From: Eubacterium sp.
Lineage (GTDB): Bacteria; Bacillota; Clostridia; Oscillospirales; Acutalibacteraceae
Assembly (NCBI GenBank): GCA_017514345.1
Contig: JAFWKC010000008.1
Span: forward strand, 1-44,260
DNA: 44,260 bases
Reading direction: 5' to 3'
Below are positions 1 to 6,762 of the stretch, in pieces. Made by a program: the position numbers and the translations under genes. Every line of letters starts with the position of its first letter. Positions within the stretch are counted from its first letter, which is position 1. The notes beneath the pieces are model-generated. The model saw only the letters and a program-made list of their open reading frames with translations, did not search any database and was not told the DNA's origin.

Positions 1-14
1 AGTCAAGTCTAAGT

Positions 15-47
15 TTAAAAAACTGCCCCGCATTTCTGCAGGGCAGT
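15..47 (-). terminator. Intrinsic terminator after the 52-aa peptide gene
   Basis: Read on the minus strand, a 10-bp stem (ACTGCCCTGC with GCGGGGCAGT, one G-U pair) at 22-47 is followed by a run of six T. It lies about 20 bp beyond the stop codon of the 52-aa peptide gene and closes the two-gene unit formed by that peptide and the 623-aa secreted protein. Confidence 0.85.
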
Positions 48-67
48 ATCAATAACAGTTATGTCAA

Positions 68-226
68 CTAAATTGTAAAGCCGAAGCCTACGCCGCCGTT
101 GTTTCCGTTAGCACCCGTGTCCCAGTTGGAGCTTGCCGTCGGAAGCGTTCCAGAAGCTGTAAGCACGTCCTCTGTGTTAGCCTGTACTACGATAAATTCA
201 GGCTCTTTGTATTCAAATTTTGTCAT
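68..226 (-). CDS. 52-aa peptide of the KPE/DVxTxS type, unknown function
   Basis: A 52-residue ORF starting with ATG at 224-226, preceded by a strong GGAGGG ribosome site. It begins 13 bp after the stop of the 623-aa secreted protein, so the two are almost surely co-transcribed, and a terminator follows at once. The N-terminal half holds Y-K-E-P-E-F-I-V-V and E-D-V-L-T-A-S; the C-terminal half is rich in Gly, Asn, Ser and Thr with a GVGFGF stretch. There is no signal peptide or membrane segment. The motif Y-x2-P-E-x-I-V-x6-D-V-x3-S is shared without gaps by the 35-aa peptide at 32315-32422. Short proteins with a KPE...DV.T.S pattern are, as far as I recall, common unnamed proteins in gut Clostridia. 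A leader-plus-core layout as in a modified peptide is conceivable, but no modifying enzyme lies nearby. Function unknown. Confidence 0.8.
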   Translation of the reverse strand: MTKFEYKEPEFIVVQANTEDVLTASGTLPTASSNWDTGANGNNGGVGFGFTI

Positions 227-239
227 ATTAAGCCCTCCA

Positions 240-2111
240 TTATGCGAATACAGCTTTTGCAGACTGCCAGTACCAACCGACTGTGTTACCGAGCTTTGCA
301 ACGTCTGTGTTACTATTCTTTGCAGCCATATATGCATACACAAGCGGTGTGTACTGAATTGTTGCGCCGTTTGATACAGTAATTGTGATTGTTTCGCCAA
401 GCTTTGCAGCAGGAATGCCTGTTACCTGAAGAATAACGTCATTCTCTACCTTAACGAACTTAGCCTCGTAGCCCTTGTCTGTCGTTGCAGTAAGCTCTAC
501 TGCTACTGACTCAGGAATATTAACCTCAAAACGAAGTGACGGAACAGCCGTTGCAACATAGCGAACCGCTGATACGTTAATACCGTTTGCAGCTGCTGTG
601 AAGTCTGTTGTATCGAATGTGAAGTTGCCGAAGTTGTAATCGTCTGTAAATGCTGCGGTGTTGTAATTGAAGAAGGCAGATGCTGCCTTGCCGTAGTCGA
701 GAACTGAAAGTGCAAGCGTCTTGATAGCGTCAGCGTAGTTGCCGCCAACTATTTCGTCGCAGTATTCTGCTACTGAGTAATTCTCATAGCTTCTTATTAC
801 GTCGCCTGCGGCGTTTTTGATAACGATGCCGATGTTATCTCTTATCTGTGCAGGAGCAACTGTGATTGCAAGCTTCTTCTTGCCGCCGACTGTCGGAAGC
901 GAATCAAAATCAACAGTCTTCGTTTCCTGCGTATCCTGCTGTTCGCCAGGCGTGGTGTTGAAGGTGAATTCAACGGTTTCCTCAGCACCTGTGTCCACAA
1001 GATAAAGGTTAACGTCGATTTCGTCAGAAGTCGTAATGCTTACCTCGTCCTTCGGCTTTGCCGTTGCCGTGAAGGTAGCCGTGTAGGTTACGTTGCCTGT
1101 AACAGCGGGAAGAGTGTCGGTCAAACTATAGCTGTTCGTGCCGTCAGTCCAGCCGCTGAACTCGTAGGTGTAGTCGTAATCCGCAGCCTTTGTCGGTGCT
1201 GCGCTGTTATAGGTCGGCGTTGTGCCTGACGCTGCGTCGGTATCTGTTTCAAGCACGGTGCCGTCCTCGTTCTTCCACGTAACGGTATATTCAACTGGCT
1301 CAATAAACACGTTAAACGAGCCCTTGAGCGAAGAGTTCATAATACGTGCGCCGAAGTAATACGTCTTGCCTTTTTCAAGGCTTATTGAGCTGATAAGGAA
1401 GTTTGTTGAGTCGCCGCCGTCATCATTATATGCAATCTGCTGATAATTGCTGTTAAAAATGTAACCGCGCGTATCGTGGTTACCTGTGGAATAAAACCTG
1501 AACGCACCGTCATATTCTGGCGTAAAAGGATAATACGCATACATACCGCCAGACTGTGAAATGCGTACGGAATACTCGCCGCAGGTTACGTTGTCCGTTT
1601 CAAAATTAATTCTGTTAGTGGTCGTGCTGCGATTGTTTTTGATAATATAATGCAGCGCATATGAACCGACAGGCGCTTTGAGCGTAAACTCCTTGGCGCT
1701 TATGCCGTTATAAGCAAACGAATAATCGGCAATTTTAGTTACATTACTGCTCAGGCTCAACTCGTGGAGCGCTGGACAGGAGGCAAATGCATACTCGTTG
1801 ATAGTTTTGACACTATCAGCAAGGGTAACGCTGCTCAGATTTTCAGCACCGCAAAAAGCATAGCCGCCGACAGCCGTAACGCCGTCCTCAACTACAACGT
1901 TTTCAATAGCGAGAATGTTAGAATTCCACGGTGTAGAATACTGGCTTTCATAATTATCCATTGAACCGCTGCCGCTAATGTATAAGGTTTTTGTATCGCT
2001 GTCATAACTCCAATTAACTGTGTCCTCTGCATATGCGACAAACGAAATTGAGCCGAGCACAAGCATAAGCGAAAGAACAACCGAAAGAATCTTTGTAATT
2101 GGTTTTTTCAT
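240..2111 (-). CDS. Secreted multi-domain surface protein (BspA-like LRR, InlB-like repeat)
   Basis: 623 aa. A Sec signal peptide (residues 1-29, positive MKKPITK start, hydrophobic core, AYA cleavage before ED) is followed by BspA-type leucine-rich repeats (about 70-150, with pieces such as [20 protein letters not shown]). Next is a beta-sandwich resembling the pre-peptidase C-terminal fold (about 175-275, aromatic-rich with [10 protein letters not shown]), an InlB/Flg_new-type repeat (about 275-350, [14 protein letters not shown] to YTATFTA), and a C-terminal region (about 355-623) containing [10 protein letters not shown] and [13 protein letters not shown], a pattern I recognise from other gut Firmicutes surface proteins. 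No LPxTG motif, dockerin or transmembrane anchor is visible, so how it stays on the cell is unclear. It probably has an adhesive or structural role; no catalytic motif is seen. The downstream peptide gene (68-226) is 13 bp away. Confidence 0.85.
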   Translation of the reverse strand: MKKPITKILSVVLSLMLVLGSISFVAYAEDTVNWSYDSDTKTLYISGSGSMDNYESQYSTPWNSNILAIENVVVEDGVTAVGGYAFCGAENLSSVTLADSVKTINEYAFASCPALHELSLSSNVTKIADYSFAYNGISAKEFTLKAPVGSYALHYIIKNNRSTTTNRINFETDNVTCGEYSVRISQSGGMYAYYPFTPEYDGAFRFYSTGNHDTRGYIFNSNYQQIAYNDDGGDSTNFLISSISLEKGKTYYFGARIMNSSLKGSFNVFIEPVEYTVTWKNEDGTVLETDTDAASGTTPTYNSAAPTKAADYDYTYEFSGWTDGTNSYSLTDTLPAVTGNVTYTATFTATAKPKDEVSITTSDEIDVNLYLVDTGAEETVEFTFNTTPGEQQDTQETKTVDFDSLPTVGGKKKLAITVAPAQIRDNIGIVIKNAAGDVIRSYENYSVAEYCDEIVGGNYADAIKTLALSVLDYGKAASAFFNYNTAAFTDDYNFGNFTFDTTDFTAAANGINVSAVRYVATAVPSLRFEVNIPESVAVELTATTDKGYEAKFVKVENDVILQVTGIPAAKLGETITITVSNGATIQYTPLVYAYMAAKNSNTDVAKLGNTVGWYWQSAKAVFA

Positions 2112-2146
2112 ATACTTCTCATTCCTCGCATAAGATAATTAAATAC

Positions 2147-2175
2147 ATTATACCATATATATAATATAAAGTAAA
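2147..2175 (-). promoter_or_regulatory. Sigma-A type promoter for the 623-aa secreted protein
   Basis: On the minus strand TTTACT (2170-2175), a 17-bp spacer and TATAAT (2147-2152) lie about 35 bp upstream of the ATG. The predicted 5' leader is short. Confidence 0.7.
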
Positions 2176-2252
2176 TATTGATTTTTGTAACAATAACGCA
2201 CGACGCGAAACAGCGCCTTGCGTCATCGCTCGCTTTTATTCACAATTTTCTA

Positions 2253-2281
2253 TTGAACATCCCGCGATTATATGATAAAAT
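2253..2281 (+). promoter_or_regulatory. Sigma-A type promoter for uxuA
   Basis: TTGAAC (2253-2258), a 17-bp spacer and TAAAAT (2276-2281). Transcription would start near 2288, just before the AGGAGG ribosome site at 2292-2297, giving a very short leader with little room for RNA-based control. Confidence 0.65.
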
Positions 2282-2305
2282 TGTATTATCAAAGGAGGTA
2301 ATGCT

Positions 2306-3370
2306 ATGCAAATGACTTTTCGCTGGTTCGGCGCGGAAAAGGACACCGTAAGCCTTGAACAAATCAAGCAGATTCCCGGCGTTGTCGGCGTTGTGCCTGC
2401 GCTTCACGATTTGCCTGCGGGCGAGGCGTGGACGATGGAGCGCGTGCAGGCGATGTACGACGAAATCACCGCCGCAGGACTTACAATGGAGTGTATCGAG
2501 AGCGTTAACGTTCACGAGGACATCAAAATCGGACTTCCGACGAGGGATAAATATATCGAAAATTACAAGACCTCAATCCGCAACCTTGCAAAGGTTGGCG
2601 TAAAGGTTATATGCTACAACTTTATGCCTGTTTTCGACTGGACGAGAACGGATTTGTATATGCCGCTTCCAGACGGCTCGACTTGCCTTTCGTACGACGG
2701 CAAGCAGGTTGAGGGCAAAAGCCCCGAGGATATGTTCCGCGAGATTGACGACAACTCAAACGGCTACGCTATGCCTGGATGGGAAACGGAGCGTATGGGC
2801 GAAATCAAGGAGCTTTTTGAGAAATATAAGAACGTCACGGCTGACGACTTGTGGAACAACCTCAAATACTTCCTTGACGCAATTATGCCCGTATGCGAGG
2901 AGTGCGATGTCAAAATGGCTATCCATCCCGACGACCCGCCGTGGGGCATTTTCGGTCTGCCGAGAATTATTACGGGTAAGGAAGCTGTTGAAAAGCTGTT
3001 TTCAATCGTACCGAGCAAATATAACGGCTTAACGCTTTGCACGGGCTCACTCGGCGCAAGCCCCGACAACGATATGGTAGAGATTATCCACACCGCGAAG
3101 GACAGGATTTATTTCGCTCATCTTCGCAACGTTCAGCACAACGAGCAGTGGTTTAACGAAACGGCTCACGAAAGCGCGGCTGGCTCGCTTGATATGTACG
3201 AAATTGTCAAGGCGCTTCAGGAGGAGGGCTTTGACGGCTACGTTCGTCCCGACCACGGCAGAATGATTTGGGGCGAGGTTGCAAGACCAGGTTACGGACT
3301 GTACGACCGCGCACTCGGCGTATGCTATCTTAATGGTTTATGGGAGGCAACCGAAAAATCACGCAAGTGA
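2306..3370 (+). CDS. uxuA: Mannonate dehydratase
   Basis: 354 aa, the usual length for UxuA (EC 4.2.1.8). It removes water from D-mannonate to give 2-keto-3-deoxy-D-gluconate in the cytoplasmic glucuronate pathway. The protein begins with MTFRWFGAEKDTVSL, matching the conserved family start, and shows the conserved AIHPDDPPWGIFGLPRI segment (about 205-221) and RPDHGRMIWGE near residue 314; His and Asp residues in these segments belong to the metal/active site in the family. The start follows AAAGGAGG at proper spacing. It is the only pathway gene on the plus strand and converges on the other four. A PspC-like gene follows 70 bp downstream. Confidence 0.95.
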   Translation: MQMTFRWFGAEKDTVSLEQIKQIPGVVGVVPALHDLPAGEAWTMERVQAMYDEITAAGLTMECIESVNVHEDIKIGLPTRDKYIENYKTSIRNLAKVGVKVICYNFMPVFDWTRTDLYMPLPDGSTCLSYDGKQVEGKSPEDMFREIDDNSNGYAMPGWETERMGEIKELFEKYKNVTADDLWNNLKYFLDAIMPVCEECDVKMAIHPDDPPWGIFGLPRIITGKEAVEKLFSIVPSKYNGLTLCTGSLGASPDNDMVEIIHTAKDRIYFAHLRNVQHNEQWFNETAHESAAGSLDMYEIVKALQEEGFDGYVRPDHGRMIWGEVARPGYGLYDRALGVCYLNGLWEATEKSRK

Positions 3371-3375
3371 TTTTT

Positions 3376-3418
3376 AGGCCAAAGACCAAAGTAGGAGCGG
3401 ATACCATCCGCCCGCCAT
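3376..3418. repeat. Dispersed GGGCGGATACCATCCGCCC-type intergenic repeat, copy 1
   Basis: Sits directly after the uxuA stop. It starts with TAGGCCAAAGACCAAAGTAGG and continues into GCGGATACCATCCGCC, which can fold as a hairpin. The same sequence recurs at 3667-3699 and, inverted, at 4680-4752. Confidence 0.7.
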
Positions 3419-3440
3419 TTTCTAACGAAAGGACAATACT

Positions 3441-3668
3441 ATGAAGAAGTTATATAAAGATAAGAAAAATGCGATGCTTTCGGGCGTTTGCGCTGGACTT
3501 GCAAAGTATTTTGATATGGACGCTACGATTATCCGTCTTATCTGGGTGTTCATCACCCTCATCGGCGGCAGCGGACTCGTTGCATACGTTGTATGCGCTA
3601 TCGTTATCCCCGATGAACCCGAGGAAGCTCCAGAGGTTGATTATACCGAAGTAGATAGCAACGAATAG
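3441..3668 (+). CDS. PspC domain small membrane protein
   Basis: 75 aa. The KKLYKDKKNAMLSGVCAGLAKYF start is the typical PspC domain signature, followed by one transmembrane segment (about 30-58, LIWVFITLIGG to VCAIVIP) and an acidic tail. PspC-like proteins are small inner-membrane proteins linked to envelope stress in Proteobacteria; in Firmicutes the role is mostly unknown. AAAGGAC precedes the ATG. It shares a strand with uxuA 70 bp upstream and a terminator at 3718-3750 follows; co-transcription with uxuA is likely but no functional link is implied. Confidence 0.88.
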   Translation: MKKLYKDKKNAMLSGVCAGLAKYFDMDATIIRLIWVFITLIGGSGLVAYVVCAIVIPDEPEEAPEVDYTEVDSNE

Positions 3669-3699
3669 GCCAAAGGCCAAAGTAGGGGCGGATACCATC
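3667..3699. repeat. Dispersed GGCGGATACCATC intergenic repeat, copy 2 (truncated)
   Basis: Begins at the stop codon of the PspC gene with the same TAGGCCAAAGGCCAAAGTAGG lead as copy 1 and breaks off after GGATACCATC, so the second hairpin arm is missing. Confidence 0.65.
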
Positions 3700-3717
3700 A
3701 AGCTTAAAGCTTAAAAC

Positions 3718-3750
3718 AAAAAAAGGAATGTCACCCGACATTCCTTTTTC
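3718..3750. terminator. Bidirectional intrinsic terminator between uxuA-pspC and the SDR gene
   Basis: A symmetric stem (AAAAAGGAATGTC with GACATTCCTTTTT, loop ACCC) has A/T tracts on both sides and lies between two convergent units, so it can stop transcription in both directions. Confidence 0.9.
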
Positions 3751-3760
3751 TAATGCTCTT

Positions 3761-4609
3761 TTATACGCCTGAATACGCGTTGAAGCCGCCGTCGACGGGG
3801 ATGTTAACGCCCGTGATGAAGCCGCTGTACGCCTCGTCACAAAGGAAGAGAAGCGCGCCGTCAAGCTCCTCGGGCTTGCCAAAGCGGTCCATAGGAGTTG
3901 CGGCAAGGATTTTGCCTGTGCGTTCTGTCGGCGAGCCGTCCTCGTTCCAGAGGAGCGCCGCGTTCTGCTTAGTTGAGAAGAAGCCAGGAGCAATCGCGTT
4001 AACGCGAATACCCATCGGCGCAAAGTGAACAGCCATCCACTCCGTAAAGTTCTTTACAGCCGCTTTAGCCGCCGAGTAAGCGGGAATACGCGTAAGCGGG
4101 CGGAACGCGTTCATCGATGTTACCATAACGATGCAGGTGTTTTCCTTTTCCACCATATCGCGCGCGAAAACCTGCGTGGGAATAAGCGTGCCGAGGAAGT
4201 TGAGATTGAACACAAAGCTGATACCGTTAGGGTCGAGGTCAAAGAAGGTCTTGACGTTTTCGTCCTTCTGAACAAGGTCAATTTTTTCAAGCGTGTCCTT
4301 CGTCGTCGTACCCTTCGGGTTGTTGCCGCCTGCGCCGTTAAGAAGAATGTCGCAGGTGCCGAGCTTCTCGTTAATCACGTCGCGCGCCTGCTGCATTGAT
4401 TCAAGCTCAAGCACGTTACAGCCGACTGCAATAGCCGTACCGCCGTCGGCGTTTATTTCGTCAGCGCATTTCTGCGCCGCTTCTTCGTTGAGGTCAAGAA
4501 CTGCAACCTTGCAGCCCTGCTTTGCAAGAGTTTTTGCGAATGCGCCGCAAAGAACTCCGCCGCCGCCTGTTACAACAGCAACTCTGCCGTTAAGATTAGT
4601 ATGTTGCAT
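3761..4609 (-). CDS. uxuB: SDR-family fructuronate reductase (D-mannonate oxidoreductase)
   Basis: 282 aa short-chain dehydrogenase. The nucleotide-binding glycines lie at 14-22 (TGGGGVLCG), NGAGG at 91-95, and the catalytic Ser165, Tyr178 and Lys182 are all in place (VTSMNAF, PAYSAAKAAV). The size, the NPKGTT insert after NGAGG and the company of uxaC, uxuA, the KDG kinase and the aldolase point to NAD(P)-dependent reduction of D-fructuronate to D-mannonate. It belongs to the SDR type found in Bacillus/Clostridia, not the longer mannitol-dehydrogenase type of E. coli UxuB. Start ATG at 4609 follows GGAGAT. The substrate is inferred from context; gluconate or another ketose reductase activity is the main alternative. 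Confidence 0.85.
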   Translation of the reverse strand: MQHTNLNGRVAVVTGGGGVLCGAFAKTLAKQGCKVAVLDLNEEAAQKCADEINADGGTAIAVGCNVLELESMQQARDVINEKLGTCDILLNGAGGNNPKGTTTKDTLEKIDLVQKDENVKTFFDLDPNGISFVFNLNFLGTLIPTQVFARDMVEKENTCIVMVTSMNAFRPLTRIPAYSAAKAAVKNFTEWMAVHFAPMGIRVNAIAPGFFSTKQNAALLWNEDGSPTERTGKILAATPMDRFGKPEELDGALLFLCDEAYSGFITGVNIPVDGGFNAYSGV

Positions 4610-4620
4610 AGTATTATCTC

Positions 4621-4652
4621 CATATGAATTATGAATTGTGAATTATGAATTT
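4621..4652. repeat. ATGAATTATGAATTGTGAAT short direct repeats
   Basis: Four imperfect copies of an 8-9 bp unit (tgaattat/tgaattgt) directly upstream of the fructuronate reductase gene. Similar strings are frequent between genes in Clostridia genomes; no function is evident. Confidence 0.5.
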
Positions 4653-4663
4653 CGGGTGCTCGC

Positions 4664-4820
4664 CGCACGGGCATTTTAACGGGCGGATGGTATCCGCCCC
4701 TACACGGACGTTGCGGTGATATTTGTAGGGGCTGATATTATCAGCCCGCATATAATCAGGTGTGGACAGAGTCCACCCAATAACTGAATACTGAATACCG
4801 AATACTGAGTACTGAATACT
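4664..4820. repeat. Composite intergenic repeat: two hairpins plus a GAATAC array
   Basis: Holds an inverted copy of the GGGCGGAT...ATCCGCCC hairpin (4680-4702), a variant hairpin GGGCTGAT/ATCAGCCC (4731-4750), a GTGTGGAC/GTCCAC hairpin (about 4761-4779), and then a 37-bp run of TGAATAC units (about 4783-4820). The run abuts the terminator of the KDPG aldolase gene. Related composites lie next to the terminators at 12604 and 32715. Confidence 0.7.
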
Positions 4821-4823
4821 AAT

Positions 4824-4852
4824 GAAAAAATAGTTTAGAAAACTATTTTTTC
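4824..4852 (-). terminator. Terminator overlapping the stop codon of the KDPG aldolase gene
   Basis: A perfect 13-bp stem (GAAAAAATAGTTT / AAACTATTTTTTC) with a 3-nt loop. The ascending arm holds the last lysine codons and the TAG stop (4843-4845), and the descending arm ends in six T on the minus strand. It is weak because A-T rich, yet placed as a terminator. Confidence 0.65.
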
Positions 4853-5499
4853 ATTTCTGCTCTTGCTTCCTTAATGCGTTCTACAAAAATCTTGCCCGTT
4901 TCGGTAATCTTTTCGTATTCGCCTGTCTTTGCGCCTGCTGTGAGCGAGGAGCCTGCGCCTACTGCGATAGCGCCTGCCTTAATCCATTTCTTAACGTTGT
5001 CGATATCAACGCCGCCTGACGGCATCATAACTGCGTGAGGAATAGGACCGTGAATGTCCTTGATAAAGCGAGGACCTGCGAGGTCGCCAGGGAATACCTT
5101 GAGCACGTCAGCGCCGCATTCCATAGCCTGTACAGCCTCGGTGGGAGTGTAAATACCAGGCATTGACGGAATACCGTAACGGTTACAGCAGCGTACTGTT
5201 TCGGGGTCAAAGTAAGGAGCAACAACGTATTCAGCGCCTGCTAAAATAGCAATTCTTGCCGTTGCGGCGTCCATAACGGTGCCTGCGCCGATGATGATTT
5301 CGCCGCTGTTGTACTTTGCTCTCATAGCCTCGATAAGCTTGTCTGCGTGAGGTACGGTAAAGGTGAGCTCAATAGCCGCAACGCCGCCTGCGATACAAGC
5401 GTCGGTGATTTTTTCAGCCTGCTCAATTGATGTTGCTCGAACAACGGCAACAATGCCGACCTCCTGAATTTTTGATAAGGTTTCGATTCTGTTACTCAT
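4843..5499 (-). CDS. eda: 2-dehydro-3-deoxy-phosphogluconate (KDPG) aldolase
   Basis: 218 aa, typical for KDPG/KHG aldolase. It cleaves KDPG to pyruvate and glyceraldehyde-3-phosphate, the last step of glucuronate breakdown. Family features are visible: EVGIVAVVR (13-21), Glu44 in AAIELTF (catalytic base position), GAGTVMD (71-77), PG at 114-115, and the Schiff-base lysine at 134 in DVLKVFPGD. Start ATG follows AAGGAG. It lies 146 bp downstream of the KDG kinase, the gap filled by a dispersed repeat, so it may be on the same transcript. The hairpin at 4824-4852 overlaps its end. Confidence 0.95.
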   Translation of the reverse strand: MSNRIETLSKIQEVGIVAVVRATSIEQAEKITDACIAGGVAAIELTFTVPHADKLIEAMRAKYNSGEIIIGAGTVMDAATARIAILAGAEYVVAPYFDPETVRCCNRYGIPSMPGIYTPTEAVQAMECGADVLKVFPGDLAGPRFIKDIHGPIPHAVMMPSGGVDIDNVKKWIKAGAIAVGAGSSLTAGAKTGEYEKITETGKIFVERIKEARAEMKK

Positions 5500-5534
5500 A
5501 TTATGCTCCTTAAGTTTATTAGAATTTTAGAAGA

Positions 5535-5640
5535 TTTTTTTGTTATGCAAGGCTTGTCGGCAATTTGGTCGACGTGAGCATACGCTGTGTATGTGACCGA
5601 GCCGAATTGACGGCGTAACGAAGCCGAGCGGAAAAAGATT
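5535..5640. repeat. CTCGGTCACATAC dispersed repeat, inverted copy
   Basis: Read on the minus strand this 100-bp stretch has CTCGGTCACATAC, GTATGCTCACGTCGACC and CAAGCCTTG in the same order as the two tandem copies at 36700-36895. It fills the gap between the KDG kinase and KDPG aldolase genes. Confidence 0.7.
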
Positions 5641-5645
5641 CAAAA

Positions 5646-6743
5646 TTAACGCTGTACGCGAGCGCCTGCACCGCCAACCTTAGCCTCAACCTCTTTGAGC
5701 GAAGCCATTGATGTGTCGCCAGGCGTAGTCATAGCGAGTGCGCCGTGAACGACGCCGTAGTTAACTGCCTTCTGTGCGTCCTCGTAAGTCATAAGACCGT
5801 AGATAAGGCCGCTTGCAAAGCTGTCGCCGCCGCCGACTCTGTCGAGGATTTCAAGAGCGGGGAATTCAAGCGAGTTGTAGATTTTGCCGTCAGCCCAGCA
5901 AATAGCCTTCCAGTCGTTGACGGTAGCCGTCTTAACCGTACGAAGCGTCGTTGCGATAACCTTGAAGTTCGGGTACGCCTTCGTAACGGTTTCTATCATC
6001 TTGTAGTAGCCGTCCATATTAAGCTCCTTGAGGTCGGCGTCGTTGCCCTCTACCTCAAAGCCGAGCGAAGCCGTAAAGTCCTCCTCGTTGCCTATCATAA
6101 CGTCAACGTACTTTGCAATTTCGCGGTTGACCTCCTGCGCCTTAGCCTGACCGCCGATGTCCTTCCAGAGCGACGGACGGTAGTTGAGGTCGTAAGACAC
6201 GATTGTGCCGTATTCCTTCGCCTTCTTTACTGCGGCGATAGTAGTTTCGGCGGCAGTTTCGGAAAGAGCCGCGTAAATACCGCCCGTGTGAAGCCAGCGA
6301 ACGCCGAGCGTGCCGAAGATGTAATCCCAGTCGATATCGTCGGGTCTGAGCTGAGAAGCGGCTGTGTTGCCCCTGTCGGAAGCGCCTACAGCGCCGCGGA
6401 TGCCGAAGCCGCGCTCCGTGAAGTTGATACCGTTTCTTACAGTTCTGCCGATGCCGTCGTACGGCACCCACTTGATAAGGCTTGTGTCAACGCCGCCCTG
6501 CAGGATTAAATCCTCCATAAGATAGCCGATTTCGTTTTCTGCAAAAGCGGTAACGACTGAGGTTTTCAGTCCGAAGCAGCGGCGAAGACCGCGTGCAACG
6601 TTGTATTCGCCGCCGCCCTCCCATGCTCTGAACGAGCGGGCGGTTTTAATTCTGCCCTCGCCAGGGTCAAGACGAAGCATAATTTCGCCGAGCGAAATTT
6701 CATCAAAAGTACATTCTTCCTTTGGTCGTAAATTCAAATTCAT
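5646..6743 (-). CDS. kdgK: 2-keto-3-deoxygluconate kinase, PfkB family
   Basis: 365 aa from the ATG at 6741-6743, chosen because GGAGGG stands at the right distance; a longer reading to 6812 would run into uxaC and has no ribosome site. A PfkB sugar kinase: it starts with TFDEISLGEIMLRLDP, carries the sugar-binding GGGEYNVA (43-50), a SYDLNYRPSLW segment typical of KDG kinases, and the C-terminal signature GGGDSFASG (304-312) with catalytic Asp307. It phosphorylates 2-keto-3-deoxygluconate to KDPG, linking UxuA to the aldolase. It begins 19 bp after the uxaC stop, so the two form one unit. The C-terminal tail (GGAGARVQR) is slightly extended. Confidence 0.92.
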   Translation of the reverse strand: MNLNLRPKEECTFDEISLGEIMLRLDPGEGRIKTARSFRAWEGGGEYNVARGLRRCFGLKTSVVTAFAENEIGYLMEDLILQGGVDTSLIKWVPYDGIGRTVRNGINFTERGFGIRGAVGASDRGNTAASQLRPDDIDWDYIFGTLGVRWLHTGGIYAALSETAAETTIAAVKKAKEYGTIVSYDLNYRPSLWKDIGGQAKAQEVNREIAKYVDVMIGNEEDFTASLGFEVEGNDADLKELNMDGYYKMIETVTKAYPNFKVIATTLRTVKTATVNDWKAICWADGKIYNSLEFPALEILDRVGGGDSFASGLIYGLMTYEDAQKAVNYGVVHGALAMTTPGDTSMASLKEVEAKVGGAGARVQR

Positions 6744-6762
6744 TTTTGTTGCCCTCCGTATA

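Noticed and set aside
5745..6509. 254-aa open frame on the plus strand
   Set aside because: Antisense to the KDG kinase gene, no ribosome site, no recognisable protein; the minus-strand frame has full family motifs.
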